DNA of 7,092 nucleotides. Origin: Alphaproteobacteria bacterium MarineAlpha3_Bin4. GTDB taxonomy: Bacteria; Pseudomonadota; Alphaproteobacteria; Rhodospirillales; Casp-alpha2. A model generated the notes under the pieces. The model was not told the origin of the DNA, did not search any database, and was given only the letters and a program-made list of their open reading frames with translations. Made by a program: the position numbers and the translations under genes. The stretch is from positions 1 to 7,092 of the forward strand of contig PTLJ01000078.1 of NCBI GenBank assembly GCA_002938045.1, read 5' to 3'. This document shows, piece by piece, positions 1-6,064 of this stretch (position 1 is its first letter; each line of letters opens with the position of its first letter).

Positions 1-730
1 TCTCTGAGCGCTCAATCACGCAAGCCTGGTCCGGCGCCAGGCCGCTCAAGGTAATGAACGCCGGCATTGCTAGCTCCGTCTGAATCAGCACCTGGCGGGC
101 ATCGTCGTAGCCGCAGCAAGTCTCAAAGACACGGCGCAGCAGGTGCAGCGGTGGCAGCTCGCGGCTCCACCATAGCCGCGCCCGGCCAATCAGCCAGTCG
201 AGCCCGCACGACGGTGTATAGCGGTGCATAGGCGGCTGGTTGATGGCGGCCGAGAAGCGTCCCGGCGCCATCGCCGTGACGGTGCCGACGAAGCCCGGCC
301 AGGTCAGATCGTAGTAGGGCCCGACATCGGTCTCGTGGCGGGCGACGATCAGGTTTTCGCCGAGTCCGTCGAGCGGCCAGTCGAGGGTTCGGAGCATGCG
401 GTTACCGTCGCCCGACGGGTCGGGGCCGACGCCAGCGGTGCAGGTCCATTCGAACGACAAGTTGAGCAGGTACGCGCCCGGCCCGCCAATTCGCGCCGCG
501 ACCGCATCGATCTCGGCGATGTAGGGGTTGCGGGTGCGCTTGAGCCAGCGCCGCGACAGACCGTCACCGACCCGGAGTGCGGCCGACCCGTAATGGTCTT
601 CGCCGTGGGCGATAATCCGGGCCAGGTGCTCGGGCACCGCGTCGAGTAGTGTCAACGGTCCGTCGGCGCCCGCATCGATCAACGGAATGGCCTTCAAATC
701 GCGATCTTGGGGACTGAGAACGGTGTCCAA
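1..730 (-). CDS. Acid ceramidase-like / C45-family Ntn-hydrolase (linear amide C-N hydrolase), 3' end off window
   Basis: The frame is open from a TTG at 730 to the left edge: 243 codons, C-terminus missing. The sequence reads as an autoprocessing Ntn-hydrolase of the acid ceramidase/C45 group. Such enzymes cut themselves before an internal Cys, which then becomes the nucleophile for hydrolysing linear amides or for acyl transfer. Cys97 lies in FEWTCTAGVG. Arg114 and Asp117 in RTLDW match the Cys...Arg-x-x-Asp pattern of acid ceramidase. A WPGFVGTVTAMAPGRFSAAIN block (residues 144-164) matches the family's core strands, and a TLSG...CVIER block lies near 227-241. The residues before Cys97 would be the propeptide. 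The TTG start is chosen because GAGG stands 7 bases upstream and an in-frame TGA lies a little further up; a TTG at 697 is an alternative without a ribosome site. It diverges from purB. The substrate cannot be predicted. Family call is firm, exact start and function are not. Confidence 0.82.
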   Translation of the reverse strand, partial: MDTVLSPQDRDLKAIPLIDAGADGPLTLLDAVPEHLARIIAHGEDHYGSAALRVGDGLSRRWLKRTRNPYIAEIDAVAARIGGPGAYLLNLSFEWTCTAGVGPDPSGDGNRMLRTLDWPLDGLGENLIVARHETDVGPYYDLTWPGFVGTVTAMAPGRFSAAINQPPMHRYTPSCGLDWLIGRARLWWSRELPPLHLLRRVFETCCGYDDARQVLIQTELAMPAFITLSGLAPDQACVIERSE

Positions 731-745
731 ATTAGAGCCTCGTGG

Positions 746-774
746 TTTACTTCACCGAATTTGCGGAATATATC
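746..774 (+). promoter_or_regulatory. Candidate sigma-70-type promoter of purB
   Basis: TTTACT (746-751) and TATATC (769-774) are separated by 17 bases, each matching 4 of 6 consensus positions. Transcription would start near 781, giving a leader of about 65 bases before the purB ATG at 846. The leader would begin almost exactly at the inverted repeat at 784-815. Prediction by eye only. Confidence 0.4.
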
Positions 775-783
775 ACGTTTCTT

Positions 784-815
784 GGTGCGGGATTGCGGAC
801 TCGTGGTCCCGCACC
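784..815. repeat. 9-bp perfect inverted repeat in the purB leader
   Basis: GGTGCGGGA (784-792) and TCCCGCACC (807-815) are perfect inverted copies with 14 bases between them. In RNA this gives a GC-rich hairpin at the start of the predicted purB transcript, followed by TGGTTTTA, a short T-rich run of the kind seen after weak terminators or attenuators. In DNA the same symmetry could be a dimeric repressor site placed just downstream of the promoter. It lies outside any credible coding region, so codon constraint does not explain it. Confidence 0.6.
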
Positions 816-845
816 TGGTTTTACAGCAATGACCAAAGGACACCG

Positions 846-2159
846 ATGATCACCCGGTACAGCCGCGCGGAAGTGGCTATCATCTGGGAACCGGCCAACA
901 AATTCCGGATCTGGTTCCAGATTGAGGCCCACGCTTGCGACGCCCTGGCCAAGCTTGGCGTAATCCCGAAAGAGGCGGCCGAGGCGGTGTGGGCGCGCGG
1001 CGACAAACCCTACGACGACACCCGTATCCAGCGCATTGACGAGATCGAGCGTGAGACCAGGCACGATGTGATCGCGTTCCTGACCGAGCTCGCCGAACAA
1101 ATCGGCGAGGAAGCCCGATTCGTGCATCAGGGTATGACGTCTTCCGACGTGCTCGACACCTGCCTCGCGGTGCAGCTAGCTCAGGCCACCGACGTGCTAC
1201 TGGCCGACATAGACCGGGTGCTGACAGCTCTCGAGAAACGCGCCCACGAGCACAAGATGACACCGACCATGGGCCGCAGTCACGGCATCCACGCCGAGCT
1301 GACCACCTTCGGTCTCAAGCTGGCCAGCTTTTACGCCGAGTTCCGGCGAGGCCGCGTGCGGCTAGAGGCGGCACGGGCCGAGATCGCCACCTGCGCCATC
1401 TCCGGCGCCGTCGGCACCTTCGCTAACATCGACCCGGCGGTCGAGGAACACGTCGCCAAAAAGCTCGGCCTGATGCCGGAGCCGGTGTCGACCCAGGTCA
1501 TCCCACGTGACCGCCACGCAGCCTACTTCGCGGCATTGGGCGTCATCGCCAGTTCCATAGAGCGCCTAGCGACCGAGATTCGCCACCTGCAGCGGACCGA
1601 GGTGCGCGAAGCCGAGGAATGTTTCGCCAAGAGACAGAAGGGCTCATCGGCAATGCCGCACAAGCGCAACCCGGTGCTGAGCGAGAACTTGACCGGCCTG
1701 GCGCGACTGGTGCGCGCAGCCGTAGCACCAGCGATGGAGAATGTTGCGCTGTGGCACGAACGCGATATCTCGCATTCGTCGGTAGAAAGGTTGATCGGCC
1801 CCGACGCCACCGTAACCCTCGATTTCGCGCTAATCCGCCTGGCCGGGGTGATCGAGAATTTGGTCGTCTACCCCGAAGCCATGCAAACCAACATCGAGCG
1901 ATTGGGCGGCCTAGTGTTTTCACAGAGGGTGCTGCTGGCCCTGACACAGTCCGGGATGAGTCGCGAGGACGCCTACAAAGTGGTGCAGCGCAACGCCATG
2001 CCGGTGTGGGAAGAGAGCGCCGACTTCCTAGAATTGTTAAAGGCCGATGCCGAAGTCACAGAATTCCTCGATGCGGCGGCGCTCGAAGGCCTTTTCGACA
2101 TGGCGCACCACGCCCGCCACGTTGAGACGGTATTCAAACGCGTATTCGGTAAGGGCTAG
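846..2159 (+). CDS. purB: Adenylosuccinate lyase
   Basis: 437 aa, complete. It catalyses two fumarate-releasing steps in the cytoplasm: SAICAR to AICAR, and adenylosuccinate to AMP. The fumarase/aspartase superfamily signature GSSAMPHKRNP is at residues 266-276, giving the flexible-loop serines 267-268 plus Lys273 and Asn275. His73 (TRHDV), His94 (VHQGMTSSD) and His146 (GRSHGIHAE) match the three active-site histidines of the Bacillus subtilis enzyme (68, 89, 141) with a constant offset of five. The start at 846 gives the family's usual N-terminus, MITRYSR, and has AAAGGA five bases upstream. The same frame is open back to 687, but that stretch covers the promoter and hairpin and does not look like protein. 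It is transcribed apart from the purC operon, diverges from the Ntn-hydrolase, and converges on the zeta gene with 10 bases between stop codons. Confidence 0.97.
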   Translation: MITRYSRAEVAIIWEPANKFRIWFQIEAHACDALAKLGVIPKEAAEAVWARGDKPYDDTRIQRIDEIERETRHDVIAFLTELAEQIGEEARFVHQGMTSSDVLDTCLAVQLAQATDVLLADIDRVLTALEKRAHEHKMTPTMGRSHGIHAELTTFGLKLASFYAEFRRGRVRLEAARAEIATCAISGAVGTFANIDPAVEEHVAKKLGLMPEPVSTQVIPRDRHAAYFAALGVIASSIERLATEIRHLQRTEVREAEECFAKRQKGSSAMPHKRNPVLSENLTGLARLVRAAVAPAMENVALWHERDISHSSVERLIGPDATVTLDFALIRLAGVIENLVVYPEAMQTNIERLGGLVFSQRVLLALTQSGMSREDAYKVVQRNAMPVWEESADFLELLKADAEVTEFLDAAALEGLFDMAHHARHVETVFKRVFGKG

Positions 2160-2169
2160 TTGGAAACCT

Positions 2170-2538
2170 TCAATCGCCGATCTGCCTGTGATCTGAATCA
2201 AGGGGTCCCGGGTATTCGGCCGAGATTTGTTGATGAGCGACCCTGTCGAACTCGCTGATCTTTGCGCGGACGTTAGCCTCCGAGATGTCGGCGTTGCGTT
2301 TTTCGATATCGGTCATCACCTTGCGGATCACGTCCTCAATCCCCGGCTCGTCGAAATCGACCATGACGATATCCCTGGCGTAACCCTCGACCTCACTGCT
2401 GATCATGCCGAACTGGCGCGCCAGCCATTCGCCGAGCAGGCGATTGCGCCGCGCCGCGGCTTTGAACTCCAACTCTTGGTCCTGCTTGAACTTCGCTTCT
2501 TCAGCTCTTTCGCGGTCCCCGAAGGCGTCATTCGACAT
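2170..2538 (-). CDS. ATP synthase F1 inhibitor subunit zeta (DUF1476 family)
   Basis: 122 aa. DUF1476 proteins include the zeta subunit first described in Paracoccus denitrificans, a small helical protein of alphaproteobacteria that binds F1 and blocks ATP hydrolysis through its N-terminal segment. The family pattern is clear: charged N-terminus FGDRERAEEAKFKQDQELEF (residues 6-25, the inhibitory region by homology), then AARRNRLLGEWLARQFG, then the acidic VDFDEPG segment, then C-terminal helices. The ATG at 2538 is chosen over an upstream in-frame start (2571) because GGGGGAGGG stands six bases before it, the best ribosome site in the window. The protein is longer than the roughly 104-110 aa I recall for the family, the excess being a polar tail after about residue 106. 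A promoter for it is proposed at 2584-2612. It converges on purB with 10 bases between stop codons and no visible terminator. Confidence 0.9.
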   Translation of the reverse strand: MSNDAFGDRERAEEAKFKQDQELEFKAAARRNRLLGEWLARQFGMISSEVEGYARDIVMVDFDEPGIEDVIRKVMTDIEKRNADISEANVRAKISEFDRVAHQQISAEYPGPLDSDHRQIGD

Positions 2539-2583
2539 TTTGTTCCCTCCCCCACTAGTCGCTTGCTGCAACCGTTACGTCGT

Positions 2584-2612
2584 TATTTAGCGGCGAACGC
2601 CCGGCGCCGCAA
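2584..2612 (-). promoter_or_regulatory. Candidate sigma-70-type promoter of the zeta gene
   Basis: Reading the minus strand, TTGCGG (2612-2607) and TAAATA (2589-2584) are 17 bases apart. TTGCGG keeps the TTG of the -35 consensus. Transcription would start near 2577, giving a leader of about 40 bases ending in the strong ribosome site before 2538. The spacing and position are good, but this is a by-eye prediction. Confidence 0.45.
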
Positions 2613-2669
2613 CCTCACGTTCGCCCATTCCTGGCCTTGGCCCGGCAATGGCGCTATTTATGGCCTCAA

Positions 2670-3428
2670 ATGTGCACCCTCGTCATCCTCCGCCGGCCGG
2701 GGCATGCTTGGCCGCTGATTCTTGCCGCCAACCGCGATGAGATGTTGGACCGGCCCTGGAAATCGCCGGCGCGGCACTGGCCCGACCGCGAACATGTGGT
2801 TGCCGGCCTTGACCAACTGGCCGGCGGGACATGGCTCGCCTTGAACGACGACGGCGTCGTCGCTGGCGTCCTTAACCGACCCGGCTCGCTCGGATCGGCA
2901 CCCGAGATGCGCAGCCGCGGCGAGCTGCCGCTGGAGGCTGTCGACCACGCCGAGGCCTGCGGCGCAGCCGAGACGCTCGGCCATCTCGAAGCGGCCAACT
3001 ATCGTCCCTTCAATTTGGTCGTCGCCGACGCCATCGACGCCTTTTGGTTGCGCGCGGAACGCGGTACCACGTACCGGGCGGACGGCATTGAAGCGTGGTC
3101 GGTGCCAGATGAGCTGTCGATGATCACCGCTTACGACCTCAACGACCCGGCGTCACCCCGAATTTCGCGCTACCGGTCCCAGTTCGAGACGGCCCGTGCG
3201 CCGGACCCGGAAACCGGCGATTGGTCCGAATGGCAGACGCTGCTAGCGGCGCGCGGCACCGTCGACGAGGCACTTAATGCCATGAACGTTTCTGAGCCGG
3301 ACGGCTTCAGCACCATCTCGTCGTCGTTAATCGCGCTGCCGGCGGTGGACCGCTTCGGTGTCAGGCCGGTGTGGCTTTTCGCCGCCGGGCCACCGGACCG
3401 GGCTCCCTATGAGCCCGTAGAGCTGTAG
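2670..3428 (+). CDS. NRDE / TANGO2-family protein
   Basis: 252 aa. The family motif NRDE is at residues 21-24 in LILAANRDE, and the protein begins MCTLVI. Met-Cys at the start is typical of this family, and removing Met would expose Cys2, consistent with an Ntn-hydrolase-type fold; the reaction is not established. Other conserved blocks are GGTWLALNDDGVVAGVLNRP (about residues 52-71), YRPFNLVV, and the C-terminal SSSLIALP and LFAAGPP. The human member TANGO2 has been linked to mitochondrial metabolism and haem or lipid handling, but a bacterial role should not be read from that. The ATG at 2670 is chosen for the MCT start; a TTG at 2637 in the same frame would hide the Cys. No ribosome site is visible before it. 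It stands between the divergent zeta gene and purC, 119 bases before the purC ATG. No signal peptide or membrane segment is seen. Confidence 0.88.
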   Translation: MCTLVILRRPGHAWPLILAANRDEMLDRPWKSPARHWPDREHVVAGLDQLAGGTWLALNDDGVVAGVLNRPGSLGSAPEMRSRGELPLEAVDHAEACGAAETLGHLEAANYRPFNLVVADAIDAFWLRAERGTTYRADGIEAWSVPDELSMITAYDLNDPASPRISRYRSQFETARAPDPETGDWSEWQTLLAARGTVDEALNAMNVSEPDGFSTISSSLIALPAVDRFGVRPVWLFAAGPPDRAPYEPVEL

Positions 3429-3461
3429 CCAGCAGGACTGGAGTTCGTACAGTTGGTGTCG

Positions 3462-3490
3462 TTGTTTTGACCAAAGACACCTGCTATATG
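3462..3490 (+). promoter_or_regulatory. Candidate extended -10 promoter of the purC operon
   Basis: TTGTTT (3462-3467) and TATATG (3485-3490) are 17 bases apart, and TGC directly before the -10 box gives the TGn extension. Transcription would start near 3497. This would put the in-frame ATG at 3488 outside the transcript and supports 3548 as the purC start. The promoter would serve purC, purS, purQ, the rhomboid remnant and purL. Confidence 0.45.
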
Positions 3491-3547
3491 ACACTCATTC
3501 CACTGGGCGCGACCGGAGAAAGGCGGGCTAGATACCGGACACGGGTC

Positions 3548-4312
3548 ATGGGTAGACGCAGACAGATTTACGAGGGTCGGGCCAAAGTCCTCTTCGAAGG
3601 GCCGGAGCCGGGGACCCTCGTCCAGCACTTCAAGGACGACACCTACGCGTTCAACAACACCAAGCGCGGCGTCATCACCGGAAAGGGAGTGCTCAATAAC
3701 CGTATCTCCGAATACCTGATGCAGCGCCTCAACGACATCGGCGTGCCAACCCATTTCGTGCGCCGTCTCAACATGCGTGAGCAACTTGTGCGCGAGGTCG
3801 AGATCATCCCGATCACGGTCTGTATGCGCAATGTCGTTGCCGGCTCCTTGGCTGAGCGCTTCGGCATGCCGGAAGGGACACCACTGCCACGCTCTATCGT
3901 TGAGTACTATTACAAGTCCAACGACCTCCATAACCCGATGGTTACTGAGGAGCACATCACCGCCTTCGGCTGGGCAGTTCCGCAGGAGCTGGACGACATC
4001 ATGGCCTTGAGCCTGCGCATCAACGACTTCCTTGTTGGGCTGTTCCTCGGCACTGGACTCCGGCTGGTTGATTTCCGGCTCGAGTTTGGACGCCTGTGGG
4101 AAGACGAGCAGATGCGCATTGTACTGGCCGACGAGATCAGCCCCGATAGCTGCAGACTGTGGGACATCGAGACCAACGAAAAGATGGACAAAGACCGCTT
4201 CCGCCGAGATCTCGGCCGCGTCGAGGAAGCCTACCAGGAAGTCGCTAGGCGCCTGGGCATCCTGCCTGAAAGCGGCCCTGGCGACCTCAAGGGTCCGGAA
4301 GTGTTGCAGTAA
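3548..4312 (+). CDS. purC: Phosphoribosylaminoimidazole-succinocarboxamide (SAICAR) synthase
   Basis: 254 aa, complete. It joins aspartate to CAIR with ATP to form SAICAR. Clear family blocks are RRQIYEGRAK (ATP-binding N-terminus), FKDDTYAFN, GKGVLNNRISEY, RNVVAGS, PMVTEEHITAFGW, INDFLVGLFLGTGLRLVDF, LADEISPDSCRLWD and DKDRFRRDLG. The start at 3548 gives the usual N-terminus; in-frame upstream starts (TTG 3467, ATG 3488) add an unconserved extension overlapping the likely promoter. The ribosome site is weak. Two residues are odd: position 44 (VITGKG) and position 90 (IIPITVCMRN) are Thr, where the E. coli enzyme has Asp44 and Glu90 and Rhizobium-type enzymes, as I recall them, are also acidic. 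Arg94 and Ser100, next to the second position, are kept. First gene of the operon, 15 bases before purS. Confidence 0.97.
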   Translation: MGRRRQIYEGRAKVLFEGPEPGTLVQHFKDDTYAFNNTKRGVITGKGVLNNRISEYLMQRLNDIGVPTHFVRRLNMREQLVREVEIIPITVCMRNVVAGSLAERFGMPEGTPLPRSIVEYYYKSNDLHNPMVTEEHITAFGWAVPQELDDIMALSLRINDFLVGLFLGTGLRLVDFRLEFGRLWEDEQMRIVLADEISPDSCRLWDIETNEKMDKDRFRRDLGRVEEAYQEVARRLGILPESGPGDLKGPEVLQ

Positions 4313-4327
4313 GGGACGCAATCTGTC

Positions 4328-4573
4328 TTGAAGGCCAAGATCCACGTTACCCTAAAATCCGGCGTCCTCGACCCGCAGGGAAAGGCCGTCGAGCAAGCGC
4401 TCGGCTCGTTGGGCTTCGCCGGCGTTTCCGGTGTCCGCCAGGGTAAGTACATCGAACTCGACCTCGACGAGACCGACCGGGCAAAAGCCCAGGCCAATGT
4501 CGAGAAGATGTGCGAGAAGCTCTTGGCCAACACGGTGATCGAGAATTATTCCATCGACTTTGCGGAGACCTAA
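4328..4573 (+). CDS. purS: FGAM synthase subunit PurS
   Basis: 81 aa, usual family length. PurS is the small structural subunit that bridges PurQ and PurL in the three-part phosphoribosylformylglycinamidine synthase of Gram-positive bacteria and alphaproteobacteria. The family pattern is complete: MKAKIHVTLKSGVLDPQGKA at the N-terminus, LGFAGVSGVRQGKYIELDL in the middle, and LLANTVIENYSIDF at the end. The start codon is TTG. The protein alignment fixes it, since no other start codon gives the conserved N-terminus. AAGGGA overlapping the purC stop codon lies 11 bases upstream, a loose ribosome site, so translation may depend partly on coupling to purC. It ends 7 bases before purQ. Confidence 0.96.
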   Translation: MKAKIHVTLKSGVLDPQGKAVEQALGSLGFAGVSGVRQGKYIELDLDETDRAKAQANVEKMCEKLLANTVIENYSIDFAET

Positions 4574-4580
4574 ACGCCCG

Positions 4581-5270
4581 ATGAAAGCCGCTGTCATCGT
4601 CTTCCCCGGCTCCAATTGCGACCGCGACGTGCAGGTCGGGCTCAGGCAATCGATGGGCTCAGAGCCGCTGATGGTCTGGCACCGCGATGCTCATTTCGCC
4701 CAGGTCGATCTAATTGTCGTCCCGGGCGGTTTTTCCTACGGCGATTACCTGCGCTCCGGTGCGTTGGCATCGCTGTCGCCAGTGATGGGCGAGGTCAAAG
4801 CGCGCGCCGATAAGGGCGTGCCGGTTTTGGGCATTTGCAACGGCTTCCAAGTACTGACCGAATGCGGGCTCTTGCTGGGTGTCCTTATGCGGAACGCAGG
4901 GCTCAAGTTCGTCTGCCGGGACGTGTACTTGCAGGTCGAGACCACCGACTCCGTCTTCACCGGCGCCTATGGAAAGGACGCCGTTATCCGAATCCCGATC
5001 GGCCACCACGATGGCAACTTCTTCGCTGACGAAAACACGCTTAAGCGCCTGAGGGACGAAGACTGCATCGCCTTTCGCTACGTCAACGCCGACGGAAGCC
5101 GCGGTAACGGCGCCAACCCGAATGGGTCGCTGGACGACATCGCCGGTATTCTCAACGACAAACGCAACGTCTTGGGTCTGATGCCGCATCCGGAGCGTCT
5201 CTCCGATCCGAGCTTGGGCGGCAACGACGGACGGCTCATGTTCGACGGCCTAGTTCAGGCGCTGGGATGA
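4581..5270 (+). CDS. purQ: FGAM synthase glutaminase subunit PurQ
   Basis: 229 aa, complete. It is a class I glutamine amidotransferase that hydrolyses glutamine and passes ammonia to PurL. The N-terminus MKAAVIVFPGSNCDRDV is typical. PGGFSYGDYLRSGALA (residues 49-64) holds the oxyanion region. The nucleophile is Cys86 in LGICNGFQ, and the triad is completed by His203 and Glu205 in MPHPER. The ATG at 4581 gives the family N-terminus; the same frame is open a few codons upstream inside purS, which is not meaningful. The ribosome site is poor (GGAG is 14 bases away), which fits coupling to purS 7 bases upstream. No residue essential to the family is missing. The rhomboid remnant starts 31 bases after its stop. 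Confidence 0.97.
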   Translation: MKAAVIVFPGSNCDRDVQVGLRQSMGSEPLMVWHRDAHFAQVDLIVVPGGFSYGDYLRSGALASLSPVMGEVKARADKGVPVLGICNGFQVLTECGLLLGVLMRNAGLKFVCRDVYLQVETTDSVFTGAYGKDAVIRIPIGHHDGNFFADENTLKRLRDEDCIAFRYVNADGSRGNGANPNGSLDDIAGILNDKRNVLGLMPHPERLSDPSLGGNDGRLMFDGLVQALG

Positions 5271-5301
5271 CGCTGTCTGAGGATATAGGGGATATTGCGC
5301 C

Positions 5302-6020
5302 ATGGCGCTAATCCCCTTAAAGGACGACAATCCGCTTGCCCGTATCCATTTCCAATACGTTACCGTGGTGCTGATTGCTATTTGCGTCGCCGTGTTCTTT
5401 TGGCAGGCCTCGCTCCGCACCGTAAACAGCGCCCAGGTCGTTTACGGCCTCGGCTCCCCACCCGTCGTACTGTTAGGAGATAAGAAGCTGCCCCCGGAGT
5501 TCGCCATGGCGCCGGCTGAGATGACGCTGCTGACGTCAATGTTTCTTCACGGCCGCTGGATGCACCTGATCTGCAATATGCTTTACTTTTGGGTCTTCGG
5601 CGACAACGTCGAAGACCCAATGGGCCACGGCCGATTCCTTGCCTTCTACCTGCTTTGCGGATTGATGGCCTCGAGCGCGCACGTCGCCACCAACTTGAGT
5701 TCCGAAGTCACGACCATCGGCGCCTTTGGCATCATTTTCAGCATCCTCGGCGCTTATTTGGTATTGCACCCCAGGGCCCAGGTGCTGACTCTGGTCGTCC
5801 GATTCCCGATGCGCTACCGGCCTTCTTCGTCTTGGGCGTGTGGATTGGCCTGCAGTTCACCAACGCCGCGATGACCAGCGAGGCGGCGATCGGCGGCGTC
5901 GTGCTGGTGGTTCCCTTTCGGGGCAAGTCGATGCCGCTTCTGAACGGCTGGCACCTGCTCAGAAAGGCATCGGCCAAGCGGCGCTGCTGGCGCATCCCAG
6001 AGAGTGCCCGACGGCGATAA
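5302..6020 (+). pseudogene. Decayed rhomboid-family intramembrane protease gene
   Basis: The frame from ATG 5302 gives 190 residues to a TGA at 5872-5874. The first 165 or so are plainly rhomboid: membrane segment near residues 19-36, then FLHGRWMHLICNM (81-93, with oxyanion-loop His88 and Asn92), FGDNVED, GHGRFLAFYLLCGL and LGAYLVLHPRAQVL. The catalytic Ser of the GASG motif is Phe142 (GAFG, codon TTT at 5725). After about 5793-5816 the family sequence moves to another frame, reading LPAFFVLGVWIGLQF, consistent with loss of one base or a longer non-triplet deletion. Near 5901-5905 it shifts back: codons from 5905 read WWFPFGA where working members have WxAHIGG, so the catalytic His is also gone. 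One frame stays open to a TAA at 6018-6020, and the total span fits a normal 240-residue rhomboid. Sequencing error could cause the frame changes but not both substitutions. It lies between purQ and purL in the operon direction. Confidence 0.85.
5589..5620. repeat. 11-bp perfect inverted repeat inside the rhomboid remnant
   Basis: TTGGGTCTTCG (5589-5599) and CGAAGACCCAA (5610-5620) are perfect inverted copies with a 10-base loop. The arms lie over the conserved FGDNVED codons, so part of the symmetry comes from the protein code: Val-Phe codons GTC TTC mirror Glu-Asp codons GAA GAC. The outermost pairs come from a Trp codon and from a Pro codon where functional relatives usually have Ala. No T-run follows, so it is not a standard terminator. 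It would form a stable hairpin in the purQ-purL transcript. Confidence 0.55.
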
Positions 6021-6064
6021 GGCGGCCGCTGCCAACGAGAAACCATTTGATAGAAAAGACCCCC

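Noticed and set aside
224..649. A 141-codon open frame on the plus strand
   Set aside because: It is the shadow of the Ntn-hydrolase on the other strand, whose conserved motifs show which strand codes.
767..796. Minus-strand promoter for the Ntn-hydrolase using TATATT (772-767)
   Set aside because: No acceptable -35 box lies 16-18 bases upstream, so only the plus-strand reading was kept.
687..845. Possible 53-residue N-terminal extension of PurB
   Set aside because: It overlaps the promoter, the inverted repeat and the start of the divergent gene, while the ATG at 846 has a ribosome site and gives the usual N-terminus.
2227..2718. A 163-codon open frame on the plus strand over the zeta gene
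   Set aside because: Antisense to the zeta gene, which has clear DUF1476 motifs and the strongest ribosome site in the window.
2847..2861. Near-perfect palindrome GACGACG-G-CGTCGTC in the NRDE gene
   Set aside because: It falls out of Asp-Asp-Gly-Val-Val codons in a GC-rich gene and needs no other explanation.
3467..3547. Possible 27-residue N-terminal extension of PurC (starts at 3467 or 3488)
   Set aside because: Not conserved, and it overlaps the likely promoter; MGRRRQIYEG from 3548 is the family start.
3407..4345. A 312-codon open frame on the minus strand across purC
   Set aside because: It is antisense to a fully conserved purC and has no recognisable protein features; long antisense frames are expected in GC-rich coding DNA.
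5780..5820. Programmed ribosomal frameshift keeping the rhomboid gene alive
   Set aside because: No slippery heptamer is visible, a second shift is needed near 5901-5905, and both catalytic residues are missing anyway.
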